Below, piece by piece: positions 1 through 10,561 of a DNA stretch of 64,000 nucleotides. The notes beneath the pieces were generated by a model that was given only the letters and a program-made list of their open reading frames with translations, was not told the origin of the DNA and did no database searches. Source of the DNA: CADCVW01 sp964251385 (GTDB lineage Bacteria > Pseudomonadota > Alphaproteobacteria > Sphingomonadales > Sphingomonadaceae); assembly GCA_964251385.1 (NCBI GenBank), contig CAXUJK010000002.1, positions 62,001-126,000 of the forward strand, given 5' to 3'. How positions within the stretch are numbered: position 1 is the first letter of the stretch; each line of letters opens with the position of its first letter. The position numbers and the translations under genes were made by a program.

Positions 1-910
1 GGCGACGACGTCGGCCAGCAGGTCGATCGCAGCGATGCCGCCGTTCGCCTGCCGTCCGCCATGGTTGGAGCAGTAGATCGCGTCCGCGCCGCCGTCGACC
101 GCGCGCCGCGCGTCGTCCGGGTGGCAGATGCCCTTCAGGATGATCGGCAGCTTGGTCAGCGAGCGCAGCCACGGCATGTCGGCCCATGTCAGCACTTTTC
201 CGAACGTCGCCGCCCACTGCCGCACGACCCCAGCCATGTCCGCTTCCGGCGGCTTGTCGAGCTTGGCGCGAAACACCGGGTCGGACGTGTAGTTCGCCAG
301 CACCGCGCCCCGCAATTGCGGGAAATTGGCGACGTTGAGGTCGCGCGGCCGCCAGCCCGTGACCCACGTGTCGAGCGTCACGACGATGCCCTTGAACCCC
401 GCCGCCTCCGCGCGCGACACCAGGCTCGCGGCAAGGTCCAGGTCCTTGGGCGTATACAGCTGGAAGAAGCCGGGCTGTTCGCCCATGGCATCCGCCACTG
501 CCTCGAGCGGGTCGTTGGACAAAGTCGATGCCATGAACGGCACGCCCGCCATAACGGACGCCCGCGCGGCCGCCAGGTCGCCGTGGCCGTCGGGGGTGCA
601 GATGCCGTTGACGCCGATCGGGGCCATGAACAGCGGGTGCGGATGACGGACGCCGAACAGCTCGATCGACAGGTCGCGGTTCGTGCAGTCGACCATCATG
701 CGCGGGGTCATGCCCCAGCGATCGAAGCCCGACCGGTTGCGGTCTTGGGTAAACTCGTCGCCGCACCCACCCTCGACATAGGTGAGCACCGAAGGCGGCA
801 TCGCCGCGGCCGCGCGCGCGCAGCGTCGCGAAGTCGACGGGCAACTTGGGAATGCGGCCCTGGAGCCCGGCGAGATAGATCTCGTTCTGGTAATCGCCGT
901 AGTGGGGCAT
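1..910 (-). CDS. FMN-dependent alpha-hydroxy-acid oxidase (lactate 2-monooxygenase-like), 3' end outside window
   Basis: The minus strand is open from an ATG at 910 to the window edge, giving about 303 residues of an FMN-dependent alpha-hydroxy-acid dehydrogenase. These enzymes oxidise 2-hydroxy acids such as lactate to 2-oxo acids or, in lactate monooxygenase, decarboxylate them. Visible family marks are an N-terminal APIG-type flavin segment (MAPIGVNG), the LPIILKGI strand with its active-site lysine, and SNHGGRQ near residue 282 with the catalytic histidine and a substrate-binding arginine. The C terminus lies beyond base 1. It follows the GPH symporter on the same strand with a 36-bp gap, so the two are probably cotranscribed under the TetR gene upstream. 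The choice between oxidase and monooxygenase is not resolved. Confidence 0.85.
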   Translation of the reverse strand, partial: MPHYGDYQNEIYLAGLQGRIPKLPVDFATLRARGRGDAAFGAHLCRGWVRRRVYPRPQPVGLRSLGHDPAHDGRLHEPRPVDRAVRRPSSAPAVHGPDRRQRHLHPRRPRRPGGRAGVRYGGRAVHGIDFVQRPARGSGGCHGRTARLLPAVYAQGPGPCREPGVARGGGGVQGHRRDARHVGHGLAAARPQRRQFPAIAGRGAGELHVRPGVSRQARQAAGSGHGWGRAAVGGDVRKSADMGRHAVAALADQAADHPEGHLPPGRRAARGRRRRGRDLLLQPWRTAGERRHRCDRPAGRRRR

Positions 911-946
911 TGCCGGCCTTTATCGAAAGGATGGAGGCTGCAGCGC

Positions 947-2410
947 TTACGTGACCGGCACTCCGGGCGGAATACCGGCTGTTTCCGCGAGCATCGCGAG
1001 CCGGTCCTCGTGGTCGGCCTGCGTGATCCGAAAGCGCAGCAGCGCGAGAATAGCCGCGATCCCGCACAGGATCGTCAGACCCGCGAAACCCAGCGACAGG
1101 TCGTGGAGCACGCCTGTCGCGACGGTGCCTGGCTTGGCGGCTTCCGGAAATTCGACCGCTCCCAGCAATGCGCCGGAGATGGCGATGGCGAGCCCGGCGA
1201 CCGCCTTCTTCATGAAGAACAGCCCGGCGAAGAATGCGCCTTCGCTGCGCTTCCCCGATCTGGACTGCGACTCCTCGACCACATCCGACACCATCGATTC
1301 GAACAGGATGAAGACGCCGACGCTGAGCGCGGTCGCAACGGTGGTCAGGACGAGCAGCAGCGGGAGCAGCGCGGCGCTGTCGTTGCCGACGAACAGCCCC
1401 AGCGGCCGCAGGAGATAGGGCGCGGTCGCGGCTGGGATGTAGAGCAGCACGAACAGGACGGACGCATTGCGCTTGCCCAGCCGCTTGGACACGCGCGGCG
1501 CGATGACCAACGCGAGCACGACGCCAAGCATCGTCGCGACGGTATAGACGACCAGCGCGGAGGCGGCGAGCCGCCACATGAAGGTATAGAAATACGTCGT
1601 CAGCGCGAAGCTGACATACTGGCCGACATAGCTGAATACGCCCGCGACCATGAGGACGAGGAAGCTGCGGTTGCGTAAGCTCCCCAGCGTCTCTCGCAAG
1701 GTCCCGCGCTCGGCCGACATCTTGGGCAGGCGCGCGATCTCGCGATGCGTGCCCAGCGCGGAAACGAGGATCGCGACGACCATTACGATCGACGCGACGA
1801 TCGCATAGGTTTTGTAGCCGTCCGGGTTGAGCTGCCCCACGGAATACGCCGCGCTCGGCGCGAGGAAGACGCCGAACGTGAGCAGCAGCATCGCCATGCC
1901 ACCGATCCAGGCGAACAGGTATCGGAAGCTGACTATAGAGGTGCGCTCGTTATAATCGGACGTCAGTTCGGGCGCGAGCGCGCTCGAGGGGACTTCGTAG
2001 CAGGAAATCGCGGTGCGGATCAGGATCGCGGTCACGACGAGGTAGATCAGGGTCGCATTGTCGCTTCCCTCTGGCGGATTCCACAGCAGCAGGTACAACG
2101 CGCCGACGGGAAGCGCGGCGGCGTACATGAAGGGGTGACGACGCCCCCAGCGCGATCGCGTGTTGTCCGACCAGTGCCCGATCAGCGGATCGGCGAACGC
2201 GTCGACCACGAGCGCGGCCATGATCGCCAGCCCGACGGCCTGCGCGGGCAACCCCACGACCTGGTTGTAGAACAACAGCAGAAACGTCGAAAACCCGTTG
2301 TCCTTGACGCCGTACGCGATCGTGCCGACGCCATAAGCCAGCTTGGTGGACAGGGACACGCGGCGACCCGCGGGCGCGGACGTTTCAAGGACAGCGGTCA
2401 AGTCGGTCAC
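947..2410 (-). CDS. GPH-family MFS sugar/glycoside:cation symporter
   Basis: This is a 487-residue polytopic inner-membrane protein with about twelve hydrophobic segments. The early segment DAFADPLIGHWSD followed by SRWGRRHPFM is the hallmark of the glycoside-pentoside-hexuronide:cation symporters (MelB/YicJ type), where the aspartates help bind the coupling cation. Length and layout are normal for the family. The gene lies between a TetR regulator (69-bp gap) and the alpha-hydroxy-acid oxidase, all on the same strand, so it probably imports a substrate or intermediate handled by this cluster. The true substrate cannot be inferred, because GPH paralogs in sphingomonads are often linked to non-sugar compounds. 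Confidence 0.85.
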   Translation of the reverse strand: MTDLTAVLETSAPAGRRVSLSTKLAYGVGTIAYGVKDNGFSTFLLLFYNQVVGLPAQAVGLAIMAALVVDAFADPLIGHWSDNTRSRWGRRHPFMYAAALPVGALYLLLWNPPEGSDNATLIYLVVTAILIRTAISCYEVPSSALAPELTSDYNERTSIVSFRYLFAWIGGMAMLLLTFGVFLAPSAAYSVGQLNPDGYKTYAIVASIVMVVAILVSALGTHREIARLPKMSAERGTLRETLGSLRNRSFLVLMVAGVFSYVGQYVSFALTTYFYTFMWRLAASALVVYTVATMLGVVLALVIAPRVSKRLGKRNASVLFVLLYIPAATAPYLLRPLGLFVGNDSAALLPLLLVLTTVATALSVGVFILFESMVSDVVEESQSRSGKRSEGAFFAGLFFMKKAVAGLAIAISGALLGAVEFPEAAKPGTVATGVLHDLSLGFAGLTILCGIAAILALLRFRITQADHEDRLAMLAETAGIPPGVPVT

Positions 2411-2478
2411 TCCACGATTGTACGCCGGGAGTGTGCATCAGCATCCGCTTGAATTATAGTGGCAATTAGAAAAGGCGA

Positions 2479-3135
2479 TCAGCGGACGCGCAGCCCTTCG
2501 AAACAAAAGGCGTCGATCGCAGCCAGCACCCGCTCGCCCGTCATGGTCTTGTCGGCACCGACCCAGCGCGGGATCCAGATCAACATGCCGAGCAGCAACT
2601 GCACGACAAGCTTCGCCTCGCACGGCGCGACCGACCCGTCCGCCATGCCTTCTTCGATGAAGCGCTCGAGCGTCGCGCGTAGCCGCACGCCCCACGTGTC
2701 GATCGTGTCGCGTTGCGCGTTGTCAAGATAGCTATGATCGCCGAAGAAGATCTGCGGTCCGTTGCGCGCGCCGTCCACCACGAGGTCGTGGACGAACCGC
2801 TTGAGCTTCGTGCCGCCGGTCGCTTCATTCTCGTCAACCTGTTGCAGGATCTTCTCGAACCGCTGCAGCGACTGGCGGTGGCAGGCGTAGACCAAATCCT
2901 GCTTGCTCGGAAAGTAATAGTACAGGGCCGCGTCGCGCAGGTCGAGCGCGGCGGCGATGTCGGACATGGTGGCCAACGCGAAGCTCTTGGCGTTGATGAT
3001 CTGGATCGCAGCGCGGACGATCTCCTCGCGCTTGCGCGCCGCCTTGCGGCTCGTGGACAATTTCGGTCCTTCGGGAGGCGCGACGACGTTCGGCTCGGCT
3101 TCGCGCACAATAGACTCCCGGTCGGGGGCGACCAT
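2479..3135 (-). CDS. TetR/AcrR-family transcriptional regulator
   Basis: This 218-residue protein has an N-terminal TetR helix-turn-helix at about residues 35-80. The recognition region reads TMSDIAAALDL followed by LYYYFPSKQDLV, the classic signature of the family. The remainder is the helical ligand-binding and dimerisation domain, which is too variable to indicate a ligand. The first 30 residues are an extension rich in charge and proline, so a later start is possible. The gene is divergent from the SDR/receptor/monooxygenase operon and heads the transporter and oxidase genes on its own strand. A perfect inverted repeat in the shared intergenic region (3178-3197) is a good candidate operator, which implies autoregulation and control of both directions. 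Confidence 0.9.
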   Translation of the reverse strand: MVAPDRESIVREAEPNVVAPPEGPKLSTSRKAARKREEIVRAAIQIINAKSFALATMSDIAAALDLRDAALYYYFPSKQDLVYACHRQSLQRFEKILQQVDENEATGGTKLKRFVHDLVVDGARNGPQIFFGDHSYLDNAQRDTIDTWGVRLRATLERFIEEGMADGSVAPCEAKLVVQLLLGMLIWIPRWVGADKTMTGERVLAAIDAFCFEGLRVR

Positions 3136-3177
3136 CGAAAGCCATCCCTCAACCTGCGGAGTACGGCAAGTCGATCC

Positions 3178-3197
3178 TTTCTAGCTTGAGCTAGAAA
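3178..3197. promoter_or_regulatory. Perfect 20-bp palindrome, probable TetR operator
   Basis: The sequence TTTCTAGC-TTGA-GCTAGAAA has two perfectly complementary 8-bp arms around a 4-bp spacer. It sits between the divergent TetR gene (start at 3135) and the SDR gene (start at 3253). Size, symmetry and position match TetR-family operators; the assignment to this regulator is inference from position. Confidence 0.65.
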
Positions 3198-3252
3198 TTC
3201 AAGTGTGCCATAAATTGGGGCGCAAGCGCAGGAACATGCGCGCACACGATGG

Positions 3253-4064
3253 ATGAGGATGAGGATCACGCCCGACGACGCTTCCACGCGCGATGATGTC
3301 GCCCGCTTCATCTTCATCACCGGTGCCGCATCCGGGATCGGCCGCGCCACCGCCTTGCTGTTCGCGCGCGCCGGCTGGTCGGTCGCCGGGTTCGACGTGG
3401 ACACGGCGGGTCTCGCCGCGCTTGAAAACGATCTGGGCGACGTGAACATGTTGCTGCGCCCGCTTGACGTCACCGACAGGTCCGCAATCTTGGCCGCGTT
3501 CGACGCGTTCTCGGGCTGGAGCGGCGGCCGACTCGACCTGCTTTTCAACAACGCGGGCATCATCGCAAAGGGCGCGTTCGCCGACATGGCCTGGGAACAG
3601 TTTTTGGCGTCATCAACGTAAACCTGATCGGCGGCCTCGCCGTCGTGCATGCCGGGCTGCCGCTCCTCCGCCGCAGCCCCGGCTCGCTGTGCATGTCGAC
3701 GTCGTCGGCGTCCGCGATCTTCGGGTCGGAGGATCTGGCGATCTACTCGGCGACCAAGCACGCCGTGAAGGGGTTTACCGAAGCGCTGTCGCTCGAACTC
3801 GCGCGCGACGGCGTGCGCGCGGCCGACGTCCTTCCCGGCATTGTCGATACCGCCATGCTGCCGGGCGAGATGCGCCCGCTGCTACCCGCCACCGGACACT
3901 GGCGGTTGATCTCGCCCGATGCCGTCGCGCAGGCGGTGTGGGACGCATACGGCGGTACCACACTGCACAGCTACGTGCCCCCCGAGCTTCAGGCCGTCGA
4001 CGTCCGCATCACGACCGACCCGGACGGCGCGCGCGACGCGCTCGTCGCGGGCGCGCTGCTGTGA
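3253..4064 (+). pseudogene. SDR-family oxidoreductase, interrupted by a one-base frameshift
   Basis: Two adjacent frames together give one short-chain dehydrogenase of about 270 residues. The first part holds the Rossmann glycine motif TGAASGIGRA near residue 25 and LLFNNAGI near residue 98. The second holds YSATKHAVKGF with the catalytic Tyr and Lys, followed by PGIVDT. The break is at a run of five T at 3601-3605: a sixth T would restore EQFFGVINVNLIGG, which is exactly what the family has here. The enzyme would interconvert an alcohol and a ketone with NAD(P)H. It is the first gene of the plus-strand operon. The lesion may be a real mutation or a homopolymer sequencing error; everything else in the gene is intact. 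Confidence 0.8.
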
Positions 4065-4120
4065 GCGCGAAATCAAGCATCCGCGCACGTCGCAACGACG
4101 GCGCTTCCAGGGAGACGGAT

Positions 4121-6686
4121 ATGAAAAAGGCACTTCTTCTCGGCGCGTCGCTCTTCGGGCTGACACTCGCCGGTCCCGCGCTTGCGCAGGGCGCGGCGGC
4201 GCAGCAGCCGACCGGAACCGCCGGCGGCAACGACCAGACGCAGCCGGTAAATACCGAAGCAGTTGCCGATACCGCGGAAACCAACGACAACGAGATCGTC
4301 ATCACCGCGTCGCGTCGCGAGGCGACGCTGCAGGACACGCCGATCGCGGTGTCCGTCACCACGGGCGCGACGATCGAACAGGCGCAGATTCGCGACCTCA
4401 TCGACCTGCAGACTCTCGTGCCCTCGCTGCGCGTGTCGCAGCTCGCCAGTCCCGCCAACACCAACTTCATCATCCGCGGCTTCGGCAACGGGGCGAACAA
4501 CCCGGGCATCGAGCCCTCGGTTGGCGTGTTCATCGACGGCGTCTACCGCTCGCGCTCCGCCTCGCAGATCAGCGACCTGCCCAACGTCCGGCGCATCGAG
4601 GTTTTGCGCGGGCCGCAGTCCACTTTGTTCGGCAAGAACGCGTCTGCCGGCGTCATCTCGATCGTCACGCAGCGTCCGCAGTTCGAATTCGGCGGCTCCG
4701 CGTCCGCGACCTACGGCAATTTCGACACGATGGTGTTCAAGGCCGACGTCACGGGTCCGATCACCCATCGGATCGCATTCGCGCTGTCCGGCAACTACAA
4801 CAAGCGCGACGGTTATGCCCGCGACCTGACCACCGGAACCGACCTCAACAACCGCAACCGCTACGACCTGCGCGGCGACATCCTGTTCAAGGCGTCCGAC
4901 GATTTCACCGTGCGCGTCATCGGCGACTATTCGAACATCGACGAACGCTGCTGCTTCGTCGCCAACATCGTCAACGGACCCACGGGCGCGCTGGTCGATG
5001 CGCTGTCCGGCGGGCCGGGCTTGGGGCTCGTCGCCCAGAACCCGTTTTCCTACACCGTGCGCAACAATTCGGTCCCGTTCAACAAGATTGAGAATTACGG
5101 CGGATCGGCGGAAATCGGGTTTGTGCGCGGCCCGCTGACCTTCACGTCGATCACTGCCTATCGCGAACTGCGCAGCCGCGCGGACCAGGACGGCGACTTC
5201 ACCGCGCTCGACCTCATCGCGTCGGGACTGACGACGCAGAAGATAGACACGCTTACGCAGGAACTGCGCGTCGCGTCCGACTTCGACGGCCCGTTCAATT
5301 TTCTTTTGGGCGGCTTCTACTTCGATGAAGACATCGACTTCACCAACTCGTTGTCCATCGGCGTCGGCGCGCGTCCGTTCTTCAACGTGCTGACCGGCGG
5401 TGCGCTGAACGGTCTGGAACAGGGCTTCGGATTGCCCGCCAACACTTTTTTCGCGCGCGGCTCGGGCAACCAGGAACGGTTCACGTTGTCCGACAAGGCG
5501 TATTCGGTCTTCGGCTCGGTCGATTTCGAGGTCAGCGGCCGCCTCACTTTGACCGCCGGGTTCAACTACACCGACGACAGCAAGCGCGCGTCCGCCAACG
5601 TGCTGACAACCGAGCGCTTTTCCGCGCTTGACCTGGTTCAGATCGGAACGCTGCTGGGCGTGCCGGCGAACCTCGCCAACACCGCCGCCAACCCGTTGCT
5701 GGGCTTGCGCGGGCTGCAGTTCCTGCCGCCGTTCCTCAATTTTCCGAATGCGGTCGAGGACGGGCGCACCGACGACGACAAGCTCACCTATACGCTGCGC
5801 GCCGCGTACGAAGTTTCCGACCAGTTGAACGTCTACGCGACCTACGCGACGGGCTTCAAGGCCAGCTCCTTCAACCTGTCGCGCGACAGCCGCCCGCTTG
5901 CCACCGACTTCGTGCCCGGATCGCCCGTGACCAACCCGGCCGCCTCGCCGATCCGCACCGCGGGGCTGGCACTGCCCAACCTGACGACGGGCACGCGTTT
6001 CGCTGGCCCTGAGAATACCACGGTCTACGAAGCCGGCCTCAAGGCCAGCTTCGCCCGCGCGACGTTGAACGTCGCGGTGTTCCAGCAGGAGATCGAGGGG
6101 TTTCAAAGCAACGTCTTCACCGGCACCGGCTTCAACCTGGCCAATGCGGGCAAGCAGTCGATCTTCGGCATCGAGTTCGACGGCACGTACACGCCCGTCC
6201 GGCCGCTGACCCTGTTTCTCGCCGTCACCTATCTCGACCCGTACTATAATTCGTTCCGCAACTCGGCGGTCGGCGATCTGACCGGTGAAAACCCGACGGA
6301 CATCCCGTCGATCGCGGCGTCGATGGGTGCGACCTACACGCACGATTTCGGCGGCGGCACGCGCCTGATCGCGCGCCGACTACAAGTACGAGGACGACGT
6401 GCAGGTCAACGACGGCCTGCCCGGCTTCGCCAACCGCAGCGGCCCGACGATCGACTTCGGACCCTCGCGCGCGATCGGACGGCGGTTCCGCAGGCAGGTC
6501 GACGAGGTCGACGCGTCGCTGACGCTGGCGCTGCGGAACGGGTTCGAAGTCTCCGCCTACGGACGCAATCTGTTGAACGACAAGTACCTGATCGACGTGT
6601 TCGACGCGGTCGCGCAAGGGGGCAGCGTCAGCGGCTTTCCCAACCAGCCGCGAACCTACGGCGGCACCGTCCGCTTCAAGTTCTAG
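4121..6686 (+). pseudogene. TonB-dependent outer-membrane receptor, frameshifted near its 3' end
   Basis: An ATG at 4121 with a GGGAGACGG ribosome site starts a TonB-dependent receptor of about 855 residues. It has a signal peptide cleaved near ALAQG, a plug domain with the usual FIIRGFG and VFIDGVYR segments and the EVLRGPQSTLFGKNASAG motif, and a long beta-barrel. Near 6368-6380 the frame is lost in a GCGCGC run; a two-base deletion or one-base insertion explains it. After the shift the C-terminal barrel continues normally (SAYGRNLLNDKY near the end) and stops on phenylalanine (VRFKF), as outer-membrane barrels require. Unshifted, the frame runs on into the monooxygenase gene, which is an artefact. 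The receptor would bring the cluster's substrate across the outer membrane. Confidence 0.85.
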
Positions 6687-6694
6687 GAACGCGC

Positions 6695-8506
6695 ATGTCC
6701 ACCGACTTCGACGCGCTCCGCGAACGCTACCGCGTCGAACGGGATCGCCGCACGCCGGGCGGGGGCGATCGGCGCTACCAGGAAACGGCGGGCGAGTTCG
6801 CCCGGTTCTCGGCCGATCCGTCCGCCGTCGCCGACGAACGGCCAGCGCTGACCGACACGGTCGACGTGCTCGTCGTCGGCGGAGGCTTCGGCGGGCTGCT
6901 GACCGCGGCGCGCCTGCGCGAGGCGGGCGTTCCCCGCGTCCGCATCGTCGAGGCAGGCGCGGATGTCGGCGGCACCTGGTACTGGAACCGCTATCCCGGC
7001 GCGGCGTGCGACATCGAGTCGTACATCTACTTCCCGCTACTGGAAGAGACGGGCTACATGCCCGTCGAACGTTACTCGAAAGCCGCGGAAATCCGGACGC
7101 ACTGCGTCCGCATCGCCGAAAAATTCGGGTTGTACGACGATGCGATCTTCTCGACCCAGGTCACGTCGCTCGTCTGGAACGCGGACGACGCGCTTTGGTC
7201 GGTGCACACCGACCGCCATGACCACATGCGCGCGCGCTTCGTCGTGCTGACGACGGGGCCGTTGAACAAACCCAAGCTGCCCGCGATACCGGGCATCGAG
7301 ACTTTCGCGGGCCACAGCTTTCATACGAGCCGCTGGGACTACGACTACACCGGCGGGTCGGCGACCAAACCGCTCAATGGGCTCGCCGACAAGCGCGTCG
7401 GCATCATCGGCACGGGCGCGACCGCGATCCAGTGCATCCCGCCGCTCGCGCGATCCGCCAAGCATCTGTCCGTGTTCCAGCGCACGCCGTCCTCGGTCGA
7501 CGCGCGCGACAACGCGCCCACCGATCCGGCGTGGGTCGCGAGCCTGGAGCCCGGCTGGCAGAAGAAGCGCATCGAGAGCTTCACCGCGCAGCTCGCGGGG
7601 GATCTGGCGCAGCCCGATCTCGTCGCCGACGGCTGGACCGTGCTCGCGCGTGCGGTGCGCGGCAAACTGATCGAAACGCAAGGGTCGGTCGATCCCGCCG
7701 TGTTGCTCGAACAGGCCGACATGGAAAAGATGGTTCAGATTCGCGAACGCATCGACAGCATCGTGGAGGACCCGAAGACCGCGGACGCGCTCAAACCCTG
7801 GTTCAGCCTGTTCTGTAAGCGGCCCTGCTTTCACGACGAGTATCTGGCCGTCTTTAACCGCCCGAACGTCACGCTCGTCGACACCCAAGGCCGCGGCGTG
7901 GAGGCGATCACGCCGATCGGCGTCGTCGTCGCGGGCGTCGAGCATCCGCTCGACTGCCTGATCTACGCGACCGGGTTCGAGGTCGCGGCCGACTTTTCTA
8001 AGCGGTCGGGGTTCGAGGTCGTCGGCGTCGGCGGGCAATCGCTGACCGACAAGTGGGCGAACGGCATGTCGACGCTGCACGGCATGCACAGCCGCGGCTT
8101 TCCGAATTGCTTCGTCCTCAGCCACGCGCAATCGGGCATGTCCGCGAACTTTCCGCACATGCTCGACGAGCAGGCGAAGCACGTCGCCCACTTGGTCGAA
8201 CATTGCCTGGAGGCGGGCGTGAAGACCATGGAGGCGACCGCCGAGGCCGAGGCCGACTGGGTCGACACGATCGTCGCGCAGAGCGAGGGCCGTCGCAAGT
8301 TCCTGGAGGCGTGCACCCCCGGCTACTACAACAACGAAGGCCGTGCGTCGGACGCGGCGGCGCGGAGCGCGTCGTACGGCGCGGGGCCGCTCGCGTTCGT
8401 CCATCTCCTGCGCGAATGGCGCGAGTCCGGGGAGTTCGTCGGGCTCGAGCTCGACGGGCGTCACGTTGCGGCCGCAAGCGGCGAACCCGACCAAGGGAGA
8501 AACTGA
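6695..8506 (+). CDS. Flavin-dependent Baeyer-Villiger-type monooxygenase
   Basis: The 603-residue protein has the layout of NADPH-dependent type I Baeyer-Villiger monooxygenases. It shows an FAD-binding VGGGFGG at 61-67, the long-form motif GGTWYWNRYPGAACD at 92-106, the fingerprint F-x-G-x3-H-T-x2-W at 204-214 (FAGHSFHTSRWD) and a second nucleotide site GTGATA at 239-244. In the fingerprint the residue after Trp is Asp rather than the usual Pro, a common variation in the cyclohexanone/phenylacetone monooxygenase branch. Such enzymes insert oxygen next to a ketone carbonyl to give an ester or lactone. The ATG at 6695 is chosen because it follows the receptor stop by 8 bp and begins the homologous region. 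Its stop overlaps the next start. Confidence 0.9.
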   Translation: MSTDFDALRERYRVERDRRTPGGGDRRYQETAGEFARFSADPSAVADERPALTDTVDVLVVGGGFGGLLTAARLREAGVPRVRIVEAGADVGGTWYWNRYPGAACDIESYIYFPLLEETGYMPVERYSKAAEIRTHCVRIAEKFGLYDDAIFSTQVTSLVWNADDALWSVHTDRHDHMRARFVVLTTGPLNKPKLPAIPGIETFAGHSFHTSRWDYDYTGGSATKPLNGLADKRVGIIGTGATAIQCIPPLARSAKHLSVFQRTPSSVDARDNAPTDPAWVASLEPGWQKKRIESFTAQLAGDLAQPDLVADGWTVLARAVRGKLIETQGSVDPAVLLEQADMEKMVQIRERIDSIVEDPKTADALKPWFSLFCKRPCFHDEYLAVFNRPNVTLVDTQGRGVEAITPIGVVVAGVEHPLDCLIYATGFEVAADFSKRSGFEVVGVGGQSLTDKWANGMSTLHGMHSRGFPNCFVLSHAQSGMSANFPHMLDEQAKHVAHLVEHCLEAGVKTMEATAEAEADWVDTIVAQSEGRRKFLEACTPGYYNNEGRASDAAARSASYGAGPLAFVHLLREWRESGEFVGLELDGRHVAAASGEPDQGRN

Positions 8507-9996
8507 TGTCGATCCTGAACGACGCGCCTCAACCTTTCGTAGCGGCCGACGACGAGGCGGCGATTGCCGACCTGCGCCAGAAATTCGAGGCGCAGCGCGT
8601 CGCCTTCGCCGCCGACCGCGACCCGAGCCTCGACGAACGCCGTGCCCGCATCGGCGCGCTCATGGAGATGATCGCGGGCAACCGGGCAAGGATCGTCGCC
8701 GCGCTCGCGCAGGATTTCGGCACGCAGCCTAGGGGGGCGAGCGAACTGATCGAGGTTTTGGGGGTGCTCGGCCGCGCGCAGTACGTGCTCGACCAGCTCG
8801 AGGAATGGATCACGCCCAGCCCGCGACACACCGACCCCGCCTTCTTGGGTACGGGCAGTGCGTACATGCGCCTCCAGCCCAAAGGGGTCATCGGAAACAT
8901 AATCCCGTGGAACTTCCCGTTCGACATCGGGCTCGGCCCTGCGATTGAAATGCTCGCGGCGGGCAATCGCATCATGCTGAAACCGTCCGAGTTCACGCCC
9001 GCGTGCGGCGCGCTGATGCACGACATGGTGGCGGCCGCGTTCGATCCGTCGGTAATGACGGTCATAGTTGGCGGGCTCGACCTTGCTCACGCATTTTCCG
9101 CGATTCCGTGGGACCATCTGCTCTACACGGGCAGCCCGAACGTCGGGCGTCAGGTCATGGCGGCGGCGGCGGCCAACCTGACGCCGGTGACGCTCGAACT
9201 CGGCGGCAAGTGCCCCGCGCTGCTGACGCCGGGATCAGTCACGGCGCGCAACGTCGAGGCGGTGATGGGCACGAAAGTCGTCAAGAACGGCCAGATGTGC
9301 GTGTCCGTCGACTACGCGATGGTGCCGCGCGCCGACGTCGACGCGTTCGTGGGACATGCGCGCGCGTACTTCGACAGGGCCGCTCCCGATTATTCGCGCG
9401 GGGACGATGTCACGGGCATCATCTCGCTTCGGCATCTCGACCGCCTGTCCGAAATGCTGTCCGAGGCCGCCGATCGCCAAACCCGCATCGTGCCGCTGGA
9501 GGACGACGGCGCAGTCGACCGCGATACGCGCCGCATGCCGATGTCGCTCGTCGTCGACCCCGCCTCCGACCTGCGCGTCATGACCGAGGAAATTTTCGGG
9601 CCGATCCTGCCCGTCGTCCCCTACGACGATCTCGACGCGGCGGTCGCGGCCATCAACGCGGGCGAGCGGCCGCTGGGCTTGTACGTGTTCGGCGACGACC
9701 CGGCCGTCACTGACGGCGTTCTGAACCGCACGACGTGGGGCGGCGCGGCGGTCAACACCTGCGCGCTGCAGGGCGCGTTGCCATCGCTCGGCTTCGGCGG
9801 GTCGGGAGCCAGCGGCATGGGACGCCACCACGGCATCGAAGGATTTCGCGAGTTTTCGAATGCGCGCGGCGTCGTGGTGCGCGGTGCGGAACCCGATATG
9901 ATCGACGCGTTCTACGCACCGTACGCCAGGCCTCGGCCGTCGTGGATGCCATGCTGGGCACCGGATAGCAAGAACCGCGCGGCACCGTCCGATTAG
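8506..9996 (+). CDS. Aldehyde dehydrogenase, coniferyl-aldehyde dehydrogenase-like
   Basis: The 496-residue protein is an NAD(P)-dependent aldehyde dehydrogenase. The oxyanion-hole Asn is in PWNFP (N136), the general base Glu is in TLELGGKCP (E231) and the nucleophilic Cys is in GQMCVS (C265). The shortened N terminus and the tail with MIDAFYAPY resemble coniferyl aldehyde dehydrogenases (CalB type) more than betaine or succinate-semialdehyde enzymes, though the substrate remains inferred. The start overlaps the monooxygenase stop by one base (TGATG), indicating translational coupling. It would oxidise an aldehyde formed after Baeyer-Villiger cleavage. Confidence 0.88.
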   Translation: MSILNDAPQPFVAADDEAAIADLRQKFEAQRVAFAADRDPSLDERRARIGALMEMIAGNRARIVAALAQDFGTQPRGASELIEVLGVLGRAQYVLDQLEEWITPSPRHTDPAFLGTGSAYMRLQPKGVIGNIIPWNFPFDIGLGPAIEMLAAGNRIMLKPSEFTPACGALMHDMVAAAFDPSVMTVIVGGLDLAHAFSAIPWDHLLYTGSPNVGRQVMAAAAANLTPVTLELGGKCPALLTPGSVTARNVEAVMGTKVVKNGQMCVSVDYAMVPRADVDAFVGHARAYFDRAAPDYSRGDDVTGIISLRHLDRLSEMLSEAADRQTRIVPLEDDGAVDRDTRRMPMSLVVDPASDLRVMTEEIFGPILPVVPYDDLDAAVAAINAGERPLGLYVFGDDPAVTDGVLNRTTWGGAAVNTCALQGALPSLGFGGSGASGMGRHHGIEGFREFSNARGVVVRGAEPDMIDAFYAPYARPRPSWMPCWAPDSKNRAAPSD

Positions 9997-10051
9997 GTGC
10001 GACATGGCCACTGATCTGGTTTAAGCGCGTCGCTTCCGACCGGAGGCCCCC

Positions 10052-10557
<506 letters not shown>

Positions 10558-10561
<4 letters not shown>

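Noticed and set aside
4073..6343. Long antisense ORF opposite the TonB receptor
   Set aside because: Composition is low-complexity and charged, without motifs; a shadow of the receptor gene.
3464..8506. A single 1680-residue open frame joining receptor and monooxygenase
   Set aside because: It starts in the wrong frame of the SDR gene and continues only because the receptor frame is shifted near 6370; the two proteins are separate families with their own starts at 4121 and 6695.
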